Positions 16,568 through 26,105 of a stretch of 64,000 bases of DNA are shown here, one piece after another. The notes beneath the pieces were generated by a model. It worked only from the letters and a program-made list of their open reading frames with translations, did no database searches and was not told the DNA's origin. Position numbers and translations under genes: made by a program. Source of the stretch: Bacillus badius NBRC 15713. Lineage in GTDB: Bacteria > Bacillota > Bacilli > Bacillales > Domibacillaceae. Numbering within the stretch: the first letter of the stretch is position 1; every line of letters begins with the position of its first letter. The DNA lies in assembly GCF_001591605.1 (NCBI RefSeq), contig NZ_BCVF01000001.1, positions 154,436 to 218,435 on the forward strand, given 5' to 3'.

Positions 16568-18034
16568 ATGATAGATCAAAGGGTTCCAAAAGATCCGGAA
16601 AAGATGGACAGGATTATGAAAGAGGAAATGGGCCTCGGAAAAAGCTTTGATACCGGGGTGCGAAAGTTTACCATACTTGGGAAGCAGGTTCATATTTATT
16701 ATATTAATGGCTTGGCGGATTCCGATGCGATTATTAAGCTGCTCACCGTGCTGACACGCCTTGAAGGAAAAGAGAAACGAAGCTTGCATGCTGCCGAGAC
16801 GATTGAGAATCATCTTGCCCATGAATCTGTCCAGCCTGTGGAGAAAATCGAAGATGTCATTGTTCAAGTGATGTCGGGGCTGATGGCCGTTGTTATTGAA
16901 GGAAGCGATAAAGCGCTGATCGTAGACGTGCGCAGCTATCCGGGCCGCCAGCCAGAGGAGCCGGATACAGAAAAAGTCGTTCGCGGTTCGCGGGACGGCT
17001 ATGTGGAGAATATTATTGTTAACACGGCGCTGACGAGAAGAAGGATCAGAGATGGCCGCCTCCGGTTTGAAATAACAAAAGTCGGAAAACGTTCAAAAAC
17101 GGATATCGCGATCGGCTATATTGAAGGGGTGGCAGATCCCCATCTTGTTGAGATCGTTAAGAAGGAGCTGGACTCCATTAACATTGATGGAATCCCGATG
17201 ACTGATAAAACGATCGAGGAATTTATCGTCAAGCAAGGGTACAACCCGTATCCAATCGTCCGCTACACAGAAAGGGCTGATATCGGCGCCGTTCATTTGC
17301 TGGAGGGGCATGTTCTGCTGTTCGTGGATACATCTCCAAGTGTTATTATTTTGCCGGCTACTTTCTTTCATCATATGCAGCATGCAGAAGAATATCGCCA
17401 ATCTCCGGCTGTGGGCACCTTTGTCCGCTGGGTGCGCTTTATTGGTGTGATGCTTTCTTTGTTTTTGCTGCCGTTCTGGCTGCTCGTTTCCAAGGAGCCG
17501 GAGCTGCTTCCGAAGGCAATGGAGTTTATTGGACCCAATAAAGAAACCAATATTCCGCTTGTTTTGCAGCTGTTTATTGCGGATATCGGGATTGAGTTTT
17601 TAAGAATCGCTGCCATTCACACCCCTACCCCGTTGTCAACGGCCATGGGGTTAATCGCAGCTGTGCTTATCGGACAAATTGCGATAGATGTTGGGTTATT
17701 TGTACCTGAGGTCATTTTATATGTCGCTATTGCCGGGATCGGCACATTCGCTACGCCAAGTTATGAAGTCAGTATTGCCAATAAGCTCTTCCGGATGTTT
17801 TTATTGGCTATCGTTGCCCTGTTTAAGGTGCCGGGCTTTATGATCGGCAGTACACTGATTATTATTTATCTGGCCCGCATGCGCGCCTTGAATACCCCAT
17901 ACTTGTGGCCGCTGCTTCCATTTGATCCAAAAGCATTTTCCCAAGTGTTTATCCGGCGGGCAATTCCGGGCTCCAGGCTTCGGCCAAGCATTGTTCACCC
18001 TGAAGACCCTTATCGGCAGCCGTCAGAAAAATAA
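16568..18034 (+). CDS. spoVAF: Stage V sporulation protein AF (GerA-like)
   Basis: SpoVAF resembles the A subunits of nutrient germinant receptors and sits in the inner spore membrane. The 488-residue protein (about 493 in B. subtilis) has an N-terminal soluble half (residues 1-240, including GLMAVVIEG and DVRSYPGRQPEEP), then membrane spans after residue 285 and a conserved SPAVGTFVRWVRFIG entry. ATG 16568 has AAGGAGGAG at 16554-16562. It begins 24 bases after spoVAB with nothing between. Confidence 0.93.
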   Translation: MIDQRVPKDPEKMDRIMKEEMGLGKSFDTGVRKFTILGKQVHIYYINGLADSDAIIKLLTVLTRLEGKEKRSLHAAETIENHLAHESVQPVEKIEDVIVQVMSGLMAVVIEGSDKALIVDVRSYPGRQPEEPDTEKVVRGSRDGYVENIIVNTALTRRRIRDGRLRFEITKVGKRSKTDIAIGYIEGVADPHLVEIVKKELDSINIDGIPMTDKTIEEFIVKQGYNPYPIVRYTERADIGAVHLLEGHVLLFVDTSPSVIILPATFFHHMQHAEEYRQSPAVGTFVRWVRFIGVMLSLFLLPFWLLVSKEPELLPKAMEFIGPNKETNIPLVLQLFIADIGIEFLRIAAIHTPTPLSTAMGLIAAVLIGQIAIDVGLFVPEVILYVAIAGIGTFATPSYEVSIANKLFRMFLLAIVALFKVPGFMIGSTLIIIYLARMRALNTPYLWPLLPFDPKAFSQVFIRRAIPGSRLRPSIVHPEDPYRQPSEK

Positions 18035-18093
18035 CGATGTTGAGGCGAGAAGCAATGTATGGTATATTACTTTTAATCTAAAGTTTGTTTGCT

Positions 18094-18132
18094 GATAGAC
18101 AGCCTGCCGGAGAGCAGCTGTCTATTTCTTCT
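18094..18132 (+). terminator. Terminator of the spoVA operon
   Basis: ATAGACAGC pairs with GCTGTCTAT around a 13-base loop; a short TTTCTTCT follows. Confidence 0.6.
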
Positions 18133-18195
18133 AAGGTATATTGGTGATAAGTCAATAAGACCGGCAGACAAAACTCCAAGAATCGAGGTGAGGGC

Positions 18196-19515
18196 ATGCA
18201 TACATATGGGACGGCCTGCATAAATAAAGAAGGCCATTTAGAAGTCGGAGGAATTGATGTTGTCAGCCTGGCTGAACATTATGGAACCCCCTTGTACATC
18301 TATGATGTCGCACTGATCCGGCAAAGAGCCCGGGGGTTTAAAGACACATTCGAACAGCTCGGCATCACTGCTCAGGTTGCTTATGCAAGCAAAGCATTTG
18401 CAGCGATCGGCATGATGCAGCTGGCGAACCAAGAAGGCCTGTCTCTTGATGTGGTTTCTGGCGGGGAGCTTTATACCGCGATGAAAGCGGGATTTCCTGC
18501 TGAACGCATTCATTTTCATGGGAACAATAAGAGCCGGGAAGAATTGATTATGGCTCTTGAGTACGGCATCGGCTGCATTGTTGTGGACAACTTTTATGAA
18601 CTGGAACTCCTGGAGTCCCTTTGCAATGAAAAAGGAGAGAAGGTAAATATTTTACTTCGTGTAACGCCGGGTATTGAGGCTCACACGCATGACTACATTT
18701 TAACTGGCCAGGAAGACTCAAAGTTTGGGTTTGACTTAAACAACGGACAAGCGGAAGAAGCGCTGAGCCAAGCATTGGAGATGAAAGGGCTGGAAGTGCT
18801 TGGGCTCCATTGCCATATTGGCTCCCAAATTTTTGAAACGACAGGCTTTAAACTTGCTGCTGAAAAAATTATTCAAAAACTGTCCGAATGGAAACACTCT
18901 TGTCAATTTGAATCCAAAGTGTTAAATCTTGGCGGGGGATTTGGCATTCGGTATACAGAAGAAGATGAGCCATTAGCGCCATCCAAGTATGTGGAAGAGA
19001 TTATTAAAGAAGTGCAAAAGAAAACGGAAGAGCTTGGTCTTGCTATGCCTGAAATCTGGATTGAGCCGGGCCGTTCACTCGTTGGCGATGCCGGAATTAC
19101 TTTATATCGCATTGGCTCGGAAAAGTCGGTGCCTGAGGTAAGGAAATATTTAGCTGTAGATGGCGGGATGAATGATAATATCCGTCCAGCCCTTTATGAT
19201 GCAAAATATGAAGCGGTTCTTGCTAACCGGGCAAACGATCCAGTGGAAGAAACGGTGTCGATTGCAGGGAAATGCTGCGAATCCGGTGATATGCTTATCT
19301 GGGATTTGCCGCTTCCTAAGGCCTCGCACGATGACTTGCTCGCTGTGTTTTGCACCGGTGCTTATGGATATTCAATGGCAAATAATTACAACCGTATTCC
19401 GCGGCCGCCAGTGGTATTTGTAGAGAACAGCCAGGCGGAATTAGTCATTAAACGGGAAAGCTACGACGATTTGGTAAAGCTGGATTTACCTTTAAACGTA
19501 ACAGTAAAACAGTAG
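18196..19515 (+). CDS. lysA: Diaminopimelate decarboxylase
   Basis: LysA converts meso-diaminopimelate to lysine, the last step of lysine synthesis. The 439-residue PLP enzyme has the fold type III barrel with Lys in VAYASKAF, the His of HFHGNNK, HCHIGSQ, the Gly-rich phosphate loop NLGGGFG, the EPGRS motif, and Cys in GKCCESGD from the partner active site. The start ATG follows GAGGTGAGGG. It sits downstream of spoVA as in B. subtilis. No lysine riboswitch is seen in the 160-base leader. Confidence 0.96.
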   Translation: MHTYGTACINKEGHLEVGGIDVVSLAEHYGTPLYIYDVALIRQRARGFKDTFEQLGITAQVAYASKAFAAIGMMQLANQEGLSLDVVSGGELYTAMKAGFPAERIHFHGNNKSREELIMALEYGIGCIVVDNFYELELLESLCNEKGEKVNILLRVTPGIEAHTHDYILTGQEDSKFGFDLNNGQAEEALSQALEMKGLEVLGLHCHIGSQIFETTGFKLAAEKIIQKLSEWKHSCQFESKVLNLGGGFGIRYTEEDEPLAPSKYVEEIIKEVQKKTEELGLAMPEIWIEPGRSLVGDAGITLYRIGSEKSVPEVRKYLAVDGGMNDNIRPALYDAKYEAVLANRANDPVEETVSIAGKCCESGDMLIWDLPLPKASHDDLLAVFCTGAYGYSMANNYNRIPRPPVVFVENSQAELVIKRESYDDLVKLDLPLNVTVKQ

Positions 19516-19542
19516 CTTGCCGCCTTCAATTAGAGGTGAAAC

Positions 19543-19635
19543 ATGTTGGATAAGAAAAATATCATGCTCTTTATTATATTGCTATTATTCTCTATCGGTT
19601 GGGGACTGTACTACGTATTTTTTATTGTACAGTAA
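19543..19635 (+). CDS. Small single-span membrane peptide, 30 residues
   Basis: An ATG at 19543, preceded by AGAGGTGA at 19532-19539, opens a 30-codon frame. The product starts MLDKKN, has a hydrophobic run of about 22 residues (from IMLFIILLLF to VFFIV) and ends at Gln. It looks like a positive-inside single-pass membrane peptide. I do not recognise a family. The good ribosome site and amphipathic ends support coding, but the short length leaves real doubt. Confidence 0.5.
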   Translation: MLDKKNIMLFIILLLFSIGWGLYYVFFIVQ

Positions 19636-19714
19636 CCAAGGGGAAGTTGATTAATAGGAAGAGTTTTAGTAAGATGGTAAATGACCAATAAATAAGGAAA
19701 AAATAGTAATTTAA

Positions 19715-20113
<399 letters not shown>

Positions 20114-20125
20114 GAAAAAGTATTT

Positions 20126-20665
20126 CTAAAGATTCGCAGATTGGTCTGCCGTTTGGCCATGCCGCTGTTTTAATGCCTGCTCGCGGGCGTTGAGAATAGG
20201 CGAACGGTCCCTCAGCAAATGTTTGTTGCGCAAATAAGCTGCATCTTTTTCTAAGATAGAAGGTGTGCAGCTTTGATGGAAGCTGCGGTATTGAAGAACT
20301 ACTTCTTTGTCCAAAAATGGGATAGCCATCTCGGCAAAGGCTTTTCCTTCAGTTATTTCTTGCAGGCGGCAGGAAAGCTGGCGAAGGAAAGCTTCGCTGT
20401 CAATTCCAAGCCCCGCTAATTCGCCTGTTCGGCTTTGAAGGATTTTCAGCGCTTTAGCTGCCATTTTTTGAGCGCCGGCAAAATTGCCTCGCCGGTGGTG
20501 ATATAAAGAAACGGCTGTTTGAATCAGCCCGACCCAAACAGAATCCCGGGATTGATCAGTTTTTTCTTTCCAATATTCCTCAAGCACCTCGTGGCATTCA
20601 AAATAATCATGACTTTCATGAAAGTGAGCCAAAAAACTTAAATACGGCAACGGAAAAGAATACAT
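20126..20665 (-). CDS. ypuF: DUF309 protein, YpuF-like
   Basis: This 179-residue protein carries a DUF309 helical domain. The diagnostic HEVLEEYW motif follows FHESHDYFECHE near residue 20, and GLIQTAVSLYHHRRGN comes next. The function is unknown. I chose ATG 20665: GGAGG is six bases upstream, while the ATG at 20671 touches it. In B. subtilis ypuF lies between ribT and scpA, as here, but this copy is on the opposite strand to both neighbours. Confidence 0.83.
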   Translation of the reverse strand: MYSFPLPYLSFLAHFHESHDYFECHEVLEEYWKEKTDQSRDSVWVGLIQTAVSLYHHRRGNFAGAQKMAAKALKILQSRTGELAGLGIDSEAFLRQLSCRLQEITEGKAFAEMAIPFLDKEVVLQYRSFHQSCTPSILEKDAAYLRNKHLLRDRSPILNAREQALKQRHGQTADQSANL

Positions 20666-20744
20666 GAACATCCTCCCAAATTGATGTGCGTACTTTCTCT
20701 ACTTTACCACGTCCCTGACCTTTCAATCAAATTGAAAAAATGGC

Positions 20745-20772
20745 TGGACACCGAACAGTATTCCTCTATACT
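20745..20772 (+). promoter_or_regulatory. Probable scpA promoter
   Basis: TGGACA (20745-20750) and TATACT (20767-20772) are 16 bases apart, 37 bases before scpA. A perfect 7-3-7 palindrome, TTTCAAT-CAA-ATTGAAA, lies just upstream at 20721-20737, between scpA and ypuF. Confidence 0.5.
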
Positions 20773-20808
20773 AAAAAAGGAGACAGTGAAAAGAACTGGT
20801 GATGATAA

Positions 20809-21558
20809 ATGCAATATAATGTAAAAACAGAAGTGTTTGAAGGGCCGCTTGATTTGCTGCTTCATTTAATTCAGCGGCTGGAGATAGATATATATGACAT
20901 CCCGATGACGGAAATTACCGAGCAATATCTTTTATTCATCCACGCGATGAAGGAACTGGAGCTGGATGTTGCCAGTGAGTATTTGGTGATGGCAGCCACA
21001 CTTTTAGCGATTAAAAGCAAAACCTTGCTGCCTGTGCATGAGGAGGAATCAGCAGAGGAAGTGTGGGAAGAAGATCCTCGTGAAGAATTGGTCGGACAGC
21101 TGGTTGAATACAGAAAGTTTAAAGAGGCAGCTAAAAAGCTACAGGACAAAGAGCTGGAACGGGGACAATTTTTTACGAAAGCGCCAAGCGACTTAACGGC
21201 TTTCAGCAGTGAAGAGACAGCTCCTGCTGACTTGAATGTTACAGTATATGATATGCTTGGAGCCTTCCATAAGCTTCTCCGGCGCAAAAAATTAAAGCGC
21301 CCGTATGTGGCAAAGGTGTCACGGCAGGAAATTCCGATTGAAAAACGAATGCAGGATATTTTATTGAAGCTGAAGCAAACCCGGAAGCTGTTCACATTTA
21401 ATGAACTGTTTCATGAGGGAGATAGAGAAGTATTAGTGGTGAGTTTTTTGGCAGTATTAGAGTTAATGAAACAAAATGAGATTATCGTAGAACAGCAGGG
21501 GAACTTTGCAGAGTTGTTTATCCAGGCGAAAGGAGAGGCGGAAGATGGCAATCGTTAA
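20809..21558 (+). CDS. scpA: Segregation and condensation protein ScpA
   Basis: ScpA is the kleisin subunit of the Smc-ScpAB condensin that organises and segregates the chromosome. The 249-residue protein has the N-terminal Smc-neck binding helix region ([30 protein letters not shown]), an acidic linker, a central ScpB-binding segment and a C-terminal winged helix ([13 protein letters not shown]). It overlaps scpB by 14 bases, indicating coupling. Confidence 0.95.
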   Translation: MQYNVKTEVFEGPLDLLLHLIQRLEIDIYDIPMTEITEQYLLFIHAMKELELDVASEYLVMAATLLAIKSKTLLPVHEEESAEEVWEEDPREELVGQLVEYRKFKEAAKKLQDKELERGQFFTKAPSDLTAFSSEETAPADLNVTVYDMLGAFHKLLRRKKLKRPYVAKVSRQEIPIEKRMQDILLKLKQTRKLFTFNELFHEGDREVLVVSFLAVLELMKQNEIIVEQQGNFAELFIQAKGEAEDGNR

Positions 21559-22135
21559 CTGGCTGGGTATAACAGAGAGCCTGCTCTTTGCTGCAGGAGA
21601 TGGCGGCTTAACGTTAAAGCAGCTGGCACAAGTACTGGAAGTGGAAGAGTTCGAGGCTGCGGGAATTATAGAAGAGCTAAAAGAAAAATATGAAAAAGAA
21701 GAAGAGCGGGGCATTGGCCTGATTGAACTGGCGGGTACTTACCAGCTTGCTACAAAAAGAGAGCACGCCCCTTACTTAAAAAAATTAGTGGAAAGCAGCC
21801 AGCCGCAAACACTTTCTCAAGCCGCGCTGGAAACTTTAGCCATCATCGCTTATAAACAGCCGATCACTCGAGCGGAAATTGAAGAAATTCGCGGCGTGAA
21901 AACAGAGAGCGCTCTCCATACACTGACGGCCAAAGGACTGGTTAAAGAAACCGGACGAAGTGAGGGACCGGGCCGGCCGATTTTATATGGCACCACAAAA
22001 GAGTTCCTTGATTGCTTTGGCTTAAAAGATTTAGCAGAGCTTCCTCCACTTTCTGAGGAGTCAATCTCTTCAGATCCGGAAGAAGCTGATTTGTTTTTTG
22101 AACAGTTTGAGCAAGTATTTGCGAACGAATCTTAA
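21545..22135 (+). CDS. scpB: Segregation and condensation protein ScpB
   Basis: ScpB dimerises and binds the ScpA linker in the Smc complex. It has 196 residues (197 in B. subtilis) with two winged-helix domains; the second shows [27 protein letters not shown] sequence (start [12 protein letters not shown]) and GRPILYGTT. The start at 21545 follows AAAGGAGAGG inside scpA. A terminator follows immediately. Confidence 0.95.
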   Translation: MAIVNWLGITESLLFAAGDGGLTLKQLAQVLEVEEFEAAGIIEELKEKYEKEEERGIGLIELAGTYQLATKREHAPYLKKLVESSQPQTLSQAALETLAIIAYKQPITRAEIEEIRGVKTESALHTLTAKGLVKETGRSEGPGRPILYGTTKEFLDCFGLKDLAELPPLSEESISSDPEEADLFFEQFEQVFANES

Positions 22136-22161
22136 AAAGCGGCAACCGCCGCTTTTTTTAT
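22134..22161 (+). terminator. Terminator of scpAB
   Basis: AAAAGCGGC pairs with GCCGCTTTT around AACC, followed by T residues. Confidence 0.9.
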
Positions 22162-22182
22162 TTGTCTATTCATTCTAAATGT

Positions 22183-22213
22183 GCTCATTTGGCATATATT
22201 TGTACAAATGAGC
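22183..22213. promoter_or_regulatory. Inverted repeat and possible sigma-E -10 upstream of dacB
   Basis: GCTCATTTG (22183-22191) and CAAATGAGC (22205-22213) form a perfect 9-bp inverted repeat. In the loop, CATATATT at 22193-22200 differs by one base from a sigma-E -10 element; no clear -35 is seen. dacB is sigma-E controlled in B. subtilis. Confidence 0.4.
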
Positions 22214-22230
22214 AAGGGAGAGAAGAGTGA

Positions 22231-23343
22231 ATGAGAAAAAAGCTGCCAATTGCTATCCTGGCTTTTCTGCTGATTCTAACATCCGGCACCTCCGCAGCAG
22301 CAGCCGGACCAAGTGCAGCGAGTGCTGTATTAATAGAACAGCAAAGCGGACGGGTCCTTTATGCGAAGAATCCGCATGCTGTTATGCGGATTGCCAGCAT
22401 TACAAAAATTATGACGGCTATTCTAGCTATCGAATCGGACAAGCTGGATGAAAAGGTGAAGGTGAGTGAACGGGCTGTACACACAGAGGGCTCCTCTATT
22501 TATTTAAAAAAAGGGGAAAAAATCCCGCTGGAGGATTTAGTGTATGGCTTAATGCTCCGCTCGGGAAATGATGCAGCAGTGGCGATTGCTGAGCACGTCG
22601 GCGGAAGCCTGGACGGGTTCGTTTACTTAATGAATGAAAAAGCAAAAGAAATCGGTATGAAAGACACATACTTTGCTAATCCGCACGGACTTGATGACAG
22701 CGAGAAGCATCGTTCTACCGCTTATGATATGGCTATTTTGACCAGGTATGCGATGAAAAATGCCACATACCGGAAAATTTCTGGAACTGAAGTTTATCGT
22801 TCTCCTGATCCGGAAGGCGATTGGGATCGGATTTGGTACAACAAAAACCGTTTGCTGACTGAGAAGTACAAGTATTGCACTGGAGGGAAAACGGGTTATA
22901 CAAAAAAAGCGAAAAGGACACTTGTTACAACAGCAACAAAAGGCGACCTTGACTTGATTGCTGTCACACTGAATGCCCCTGACGATTGGAACGATCATAT
23001 TTATCTTTATGACCAAGGATTTTCAAAGTACGATCCTAAAGTTATTTTGGAAAAAGGCGAAGTACAAGCAGGCAATCACCCCTTTTACAAAGGTCATCTT
23101 TATGTAAAGCGTGAGGTTCTCTATCCGTTGACGAAGAAAGAGGAGCAGCAGGTAACCGTTCGCTATCGCATGCTGAAGCCGAAAAAGCAGTGGGAGGAAG
23201 ATGGACAAGTACCGGATGTGGTTGGCGAGGCAGACATTTACTTGAAGAAGAAGAAGCTGGATTCATTGCCCGTGTACTACAAAGGAGAGAAGCAGAAAAA
23301 AGAGCAATCAATTTGGCAAAAGTGGAAGGAATGGTTGTCTTGA
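22231..23343 (+). CDS. dacB: D-alanyl-D-alanine carboxypeptidase DacB
   Basis: DacB (PBP5*) is the mother-cell carboxypeptidase that lowers cortex cross-linking. The 370-residue protein (about 382 in B. subtilis) has a signal peptide (residues 1-25), the SITK active-site motif, SGN in LRSGNDA and KTG in GGKTGYT, with a C-terminal beta domain and a basic, amphipathic tail. AGGGAGAGAAG precedes the ATG. It leads a dacB-spmA-spmB operon. Confidence 0.94.
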   Translation: MRKKLPIAILAFLLILTSGTSAAAAGPSAASAVLIEQQSGRVLYAKNPHAVMRIASITKIMTAILAIESDKLDEKVKVSERAVHTEGSSIYLKKGEKIPLEDLVYGLMLRSGNDAAVAIAEHVGGSLDGFVYLMNEKAKEIGMKDTYFANPHGLDDSEKHRSTAYDMAILTRYAMKNATYRKISGTEVYRSPDPEGDWDRIWYNKNRLLTEKYKYCTGGKTGYTKKAKRTLVTTATKGDLDLIAVTLNAPDDWNDHIYLYDQGFSKYDPKVILEKGEVQAGNHPFYKGHLYVKREVLYPLTKKEEQQVTVRYRMLKPKKQWEEDGQVPDVVGEADIYLKKKKLDSLPVYYKGEKQKKEQSIWQKWKEWLS

Positions 23344-23361
23344 AGAACGGCGGGATAAAGA

Positions 23362-23955
23362 ATGGTTAACTTTATATGGGTAGGACTGACAATCATCGGT
23401 CTCATCTTCGCAGCCGTTAACGGAAAGATGGACGAGGTGAACGAAGCGGTATTTAAATCAGCGGGGGAAGCCGTAACGATTTGTATCGGGCTGGTCAGCG
23501 TCCTTGTGTTTTGGCTTGGCTTGATGAGAATAGCGGAAGAGGCTGGCTTGCTTAAACAGCTGGCCCGGCTGTTTGAACCATTTGCTAGAAGGCTTTTTCC
23601 TGATGTCCCCTCCGGCCATCCGGCAATGGGGTATATCCTTTCCAATATGACCGCTAATTTTTTCGGTCTCGGAAATGCAGCTACGCCGCTCGGCATTAAA
23701 GCGATGGAGGAGCTGAAGAGGCTCAATGGCGGAAAAGCAGAAGCAAGCCGCTCCATGATCACGTTTCTTGCTATTAATACCTCAAGTATTACTCTTATTC
23801 CAACGACCGTGCTCGCCATCCGCTTCTCCTATCATTCTGCTTCACCAGCTGAAATTATCGCCCCGACGATTTGTGCGACCGCTTGCTCAACGGTCGCTGC
23901 TATTGCCATTGACCGCTTTTTTTATAGAAGAAGGAAAAAGAGGGAGGAGAAGTAA
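23362..23955 (+). CDS. spmA: Spore maturation protein A
   Basis: SpmA is a mother-cell membrane protein needed with SpmB for proper spore core dehydration. This 197-residue protein (196 in B. subtilis) contains four to five hydrophobic segments and the nucleoside-gate type domain signature FFGLGNAATPLGIKAM, then NTSSITLIPTT. It starts 18 bases after dacB and ends one base before the spmB start. Confidence 0.93.
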   Translation: MVNFIWVGLTIIGLIFAAVNGKMDEVNEAVFKSAGEAVTICIGLVSVLVFWLGLMRIAEEAGLLKQLARLFEPFARRLFPDVPSGHPAMGYILSNMTANFFGLGNAATPLGIKAMEELKRLNGGKAEASRSMITFLAINTSSITLIPTTVLAIRFSYHSASPAEIIAPTICATACSTVAAIAIDRFFYRRRKKREEK

Positions 23956-24483
23956 TTGGCATGGCTTTCTCTCATATCAATGTGGCTAATTCCGGGAATG
24001 ATCGCATTTATTCTCCTATACGGGACATTTAAAAAGGTGCCCACCTATGAGAGTTTTGTAGAAGGGGGAAAAGAAGGCATTCACATAGCTGTGTCTATTG
24101 TTCCTTATTTAATTGGAATGATGGTGGCCATCGGGATATTTCGGGCTTCAGGCGCGCTGGATAGTTTAGTAGAATGGGTGCGCCCGCTGCTGCTCTGGAT
24201 TGGTTTGCCGCCGGAGGTATTTCCGCTGGCGATCATCCGGCCAATCTCGGGAAATGCAGCCCTTGGAATGGTCAGTGATCTTATTGCTGTTCACGGGCCC
24301 GATTCTTTTATCGGCCGTCTGGCATCGGTTATGCAAGGCAGCACGGACACGACCTTTTATGTTTTAACCGTTTATTTTGGAGCGGTCGGCATCAAAAGAA
24401 TGGGAGATGCCTTAAAGGTCGGATTATGGGCAGATGTGGCTGGATTTATTGCAGCACTTGTGATCGTTTCTTGGATGTTTTAA
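23956..24483 (+). CDS. spmB: Spore maturation protein B
   Basis: SpmB is the partner of SpmA, a gate-domain membrane protein of 175 residues (178 in B. subtilis). The conserved run AIIRPISGNAALGM is followed by SVMQGSTDTTFYVL and a last span near residues 150-172. The start is TTG 23956, directly after the spmA stop, with GGGAGGAG six bases upstream; no ATG gives the conserved N-terminus. A strong terminator ends the operon. Confidence 0.92.
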   Translation: MAWLSLISMWLIPGMIAFILLYGTFKKVPTYESFVEGGKEGIHIAVSIVPYLIGMMVAIGIFRASGALDSLVEWVRPLLLWIGLPPEVFPLAIIRPISGNAALGMVSDLIAVHGPDSFIGRLASVMQGSTDTTFYVLTVYFGAVGIKRMGDALKVGLWADVAGFIAALVIVSWMF

Positions 24484-24503
24484 AGACTGGATATAGTTGC
24501 AAG

Positions 24504-24549
24504 ACACCCCTGCGGAGAAGCTTGTTGCTTTTCGCAGGGGGTTTTTTTG
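24504..24549 (+). terminator. Terminator of dacB-spmAB
   Basis: CCCCTGCG pairs with CGCAGGGG, with an inner AGC/GCT pair, followed by seven T residues. Confidence 0.88.
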
Positions 24550-24646
24550 TTCTTCTGCATTTTCTGGAGAGGTCTCTTTCTTTTCTTATTTGAATGGATG
24601 TGTAATAATGCATAAGGACACATAATGAAACGTTGAGGTGAAGAAA

Positions 24647-25378
24647 ATGGAACGGCTGCAAAAGGTAATTGCCCAAGCCGGTATAGCTTCCAGGCGAAAA
24701 GCGGAAGAGCTGATCGTAGAAGGAAAAGTAAAGGTAAATGGCAAAATAGTGAAAGAACTTGGCACGAAGGTAGGAGCTTCTGACCGGGTGGAAGTCGGCG
24801 GAGTGCCGATCGAGCGAGAAAGAAAGGTTTATTATTTATTTTATAAGCCGCGCGGCGTCATTTCGGCTGTATCGGATGACAAGCAGCGCAAAGTAGTGAC
24901 CGATTTTTTCCCTTTTGTAGAACAGCGGATTTTCCCGATCGGCCGCTTGGACTATGATACATCCGGTTTGCTGCTTTTGACCAATGATGGAGAGTTCGCC
25001 AATCTGCTCACACACCCCCGCTACCAAATTGATAAAACATACGTAGCCCGTCTAAACGGAATCCCGCAGCGCTATTTGCTTAAAAGGCTCGCGGATGGCA
25101 TCCAGCTTGAAGACGGGAAGACAGCTCCTGCAAAAGTGAAGGAATTGTCTATCGATAAAAGAAAGCAGCGGGCGCTCATAGAGATCACGATCCATGAAGG
25201 CAGAAACCGTCAAGTGCGGCGGATGTTTGAAGCCATCGGTTTTGAAGTGCAAAAGCTGAAAAGAGAACGCTATGCCTTTTTAAATTTAAATGGATTAAAT
25301 GCCGGGGAATTCCGGGAGTTGACGACACATGAAGTGAAACGCCTGCGCACGATGGCAGAGACAGGCTCTTTGCGGTAG
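24647..25378 (+). CDS. rluB: 23S rRNA pseudouridine synthase RluB
   Basis: RluB modifies uridine in helix 89-93 of 23S rRNA. The 243-residue protein has an N-terminal S4 RNA-binding domain (residues 1-60, IASRRKAEELI) and the RsuA-family catalytic domain with the active Asp in GRLDYDTSGLLLLTNDG, then EGRNRQVRRM. The start at 24647 follows TTGAGGTG by six bases; a GTG at 24638 overlaps that site. Confidence 0.93.
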   Translation: MERLQKVIAQAGIASRRKAEELIVEGKVKVNGKIVKELGTKVGASDRVEVGGVPIERERKVYYLFYKPRGVISAVSDDKQRKVVTDFFPFVEQRIFPIGRLDYDTSGLLLLTNDGEFANLLTHPRYQIDKTYVARLNGIPQRYLLKRLADGIQLEDGKTAPAKVKELSIDKRKQRALIEITIHEGRNRQVRRMFEAIGFEVQKLKRERYAFLNLNGLNAGEFRELTTHEVKRLRTMAETGSLR

Positions 25379-25434
25379 GAAATGAAACTGTCACATATCC
25401 TTCAAATCCCTTAACTACAGGCCAAAAAACAAAA

Positions 25435-25443
25435 TGATATAAT
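25435..25443 (+). promoter_or_regulatory. Extended -10 promoter of resA
   Basis: TGATATAAT at 25435-25443 is a perfect extended -10 element; no good -35 is seen 17 bases upstream, as expected for an activator-dependent promoter. It lies 113 bases before resA. ResD controls resA in B. subtilis. Confidence 0.65.
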
Positions 25444-25555
25444 AGGGATGGTTTTGGATTTTTTTGTCGAAGTAAGAAAGACAGGGAATCCTTCCGTTAG
25501 TTGAAGGGTAAGTAGAAAATTGCATGTCGATACTTCATAAGGAGGGCCTAGGGGT

Positions 25556-26089
25556 TTGAACAAAAAGAAAAAAAGGCTGATCGTCCGCTCCATTATTTTA
25601 GCTGTATTGGCGCTGGCGGTTGGCTATACATTTTATTCAAATTTGACAAAAGAAGAGCGCCATAACCTGCGAAAAGGTGATGAAGCACCTGATTTTGTAT
25701 TAACGGATTTGGCAGGAGAAACACGCCAATTGTCAGATTATAAAGGCAAAGGTGTTTTCTTGAACTTTTGGGGCAGCTGGTGCGATCCGTGCAAAAAAGA
25801 AATGCCGCACATGGAAAAACTGGCAAAAGAGTATAAATCCCAAGGAGTAGAAGTTCTTGCTGTTAATGTCGGCGACTCCGAACTGCAGACTAAAAAATTC
25901 GCTAAGCAATATGGATTAACGTTTCCTATTGCTATTGATTCGACGAAAGAAGTTCAAGATGCTTACAATATTACTCCGCTTCCGGCTACTTTTATGATCA
26001 GTCCTGATGGAAAGATTGAAGAGATTGTTATTGGTGGATTAGTGAAAGAAGAACAGGTGAGAACTTTGTTTGACAAAGTAAAACCTTAA
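25556..26089 (+). CDS. resA: Thiol-disulfide oxidoreductase ResA
   Basis: ResA is a membrane-anchored thioredoxin-like protein that reduces apocytochrome c haem-binding cysteines outside the membrane. The 177-residue protein has an N-terminal anchor (residues 8-28) and a thioredoxin fold with active-site Cys76-Asp-Pro-Cys79; B. subtilis has CEPC, so Glu is replaced by Asp. The cis-Pro is in TPLPATF. TTG 25556 is the start, with AAGGAGG nine bases upstream. It leads resABC. Confidence 0.94.
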   Translation: MNKKKKRLIVRSIILAVLALAVGYTFYSNLTKEERHNLRKGDEAPDFVLTDLAGETRQLSDYKGKGVFLNFWGSWCDPCKKEMPHMEKLAKEYKSQGVEVLAVNVGDSELQTKKFAKQYGLTFPIAIDSTKEVQDAYNITPLPATFMISPDGKIEEIVIGGLVKEEQVRTLFDKVKP

Positions 26090-26105
26090 CTTAAGGAGTT
26101 TTAGT

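Noticed and set aside
18035..18195. Lysine riboswitch before lysA
   Set aside because: The gap is 160 bases, partly used by the spoVA terminator, and the L-box core motifs are not seen.
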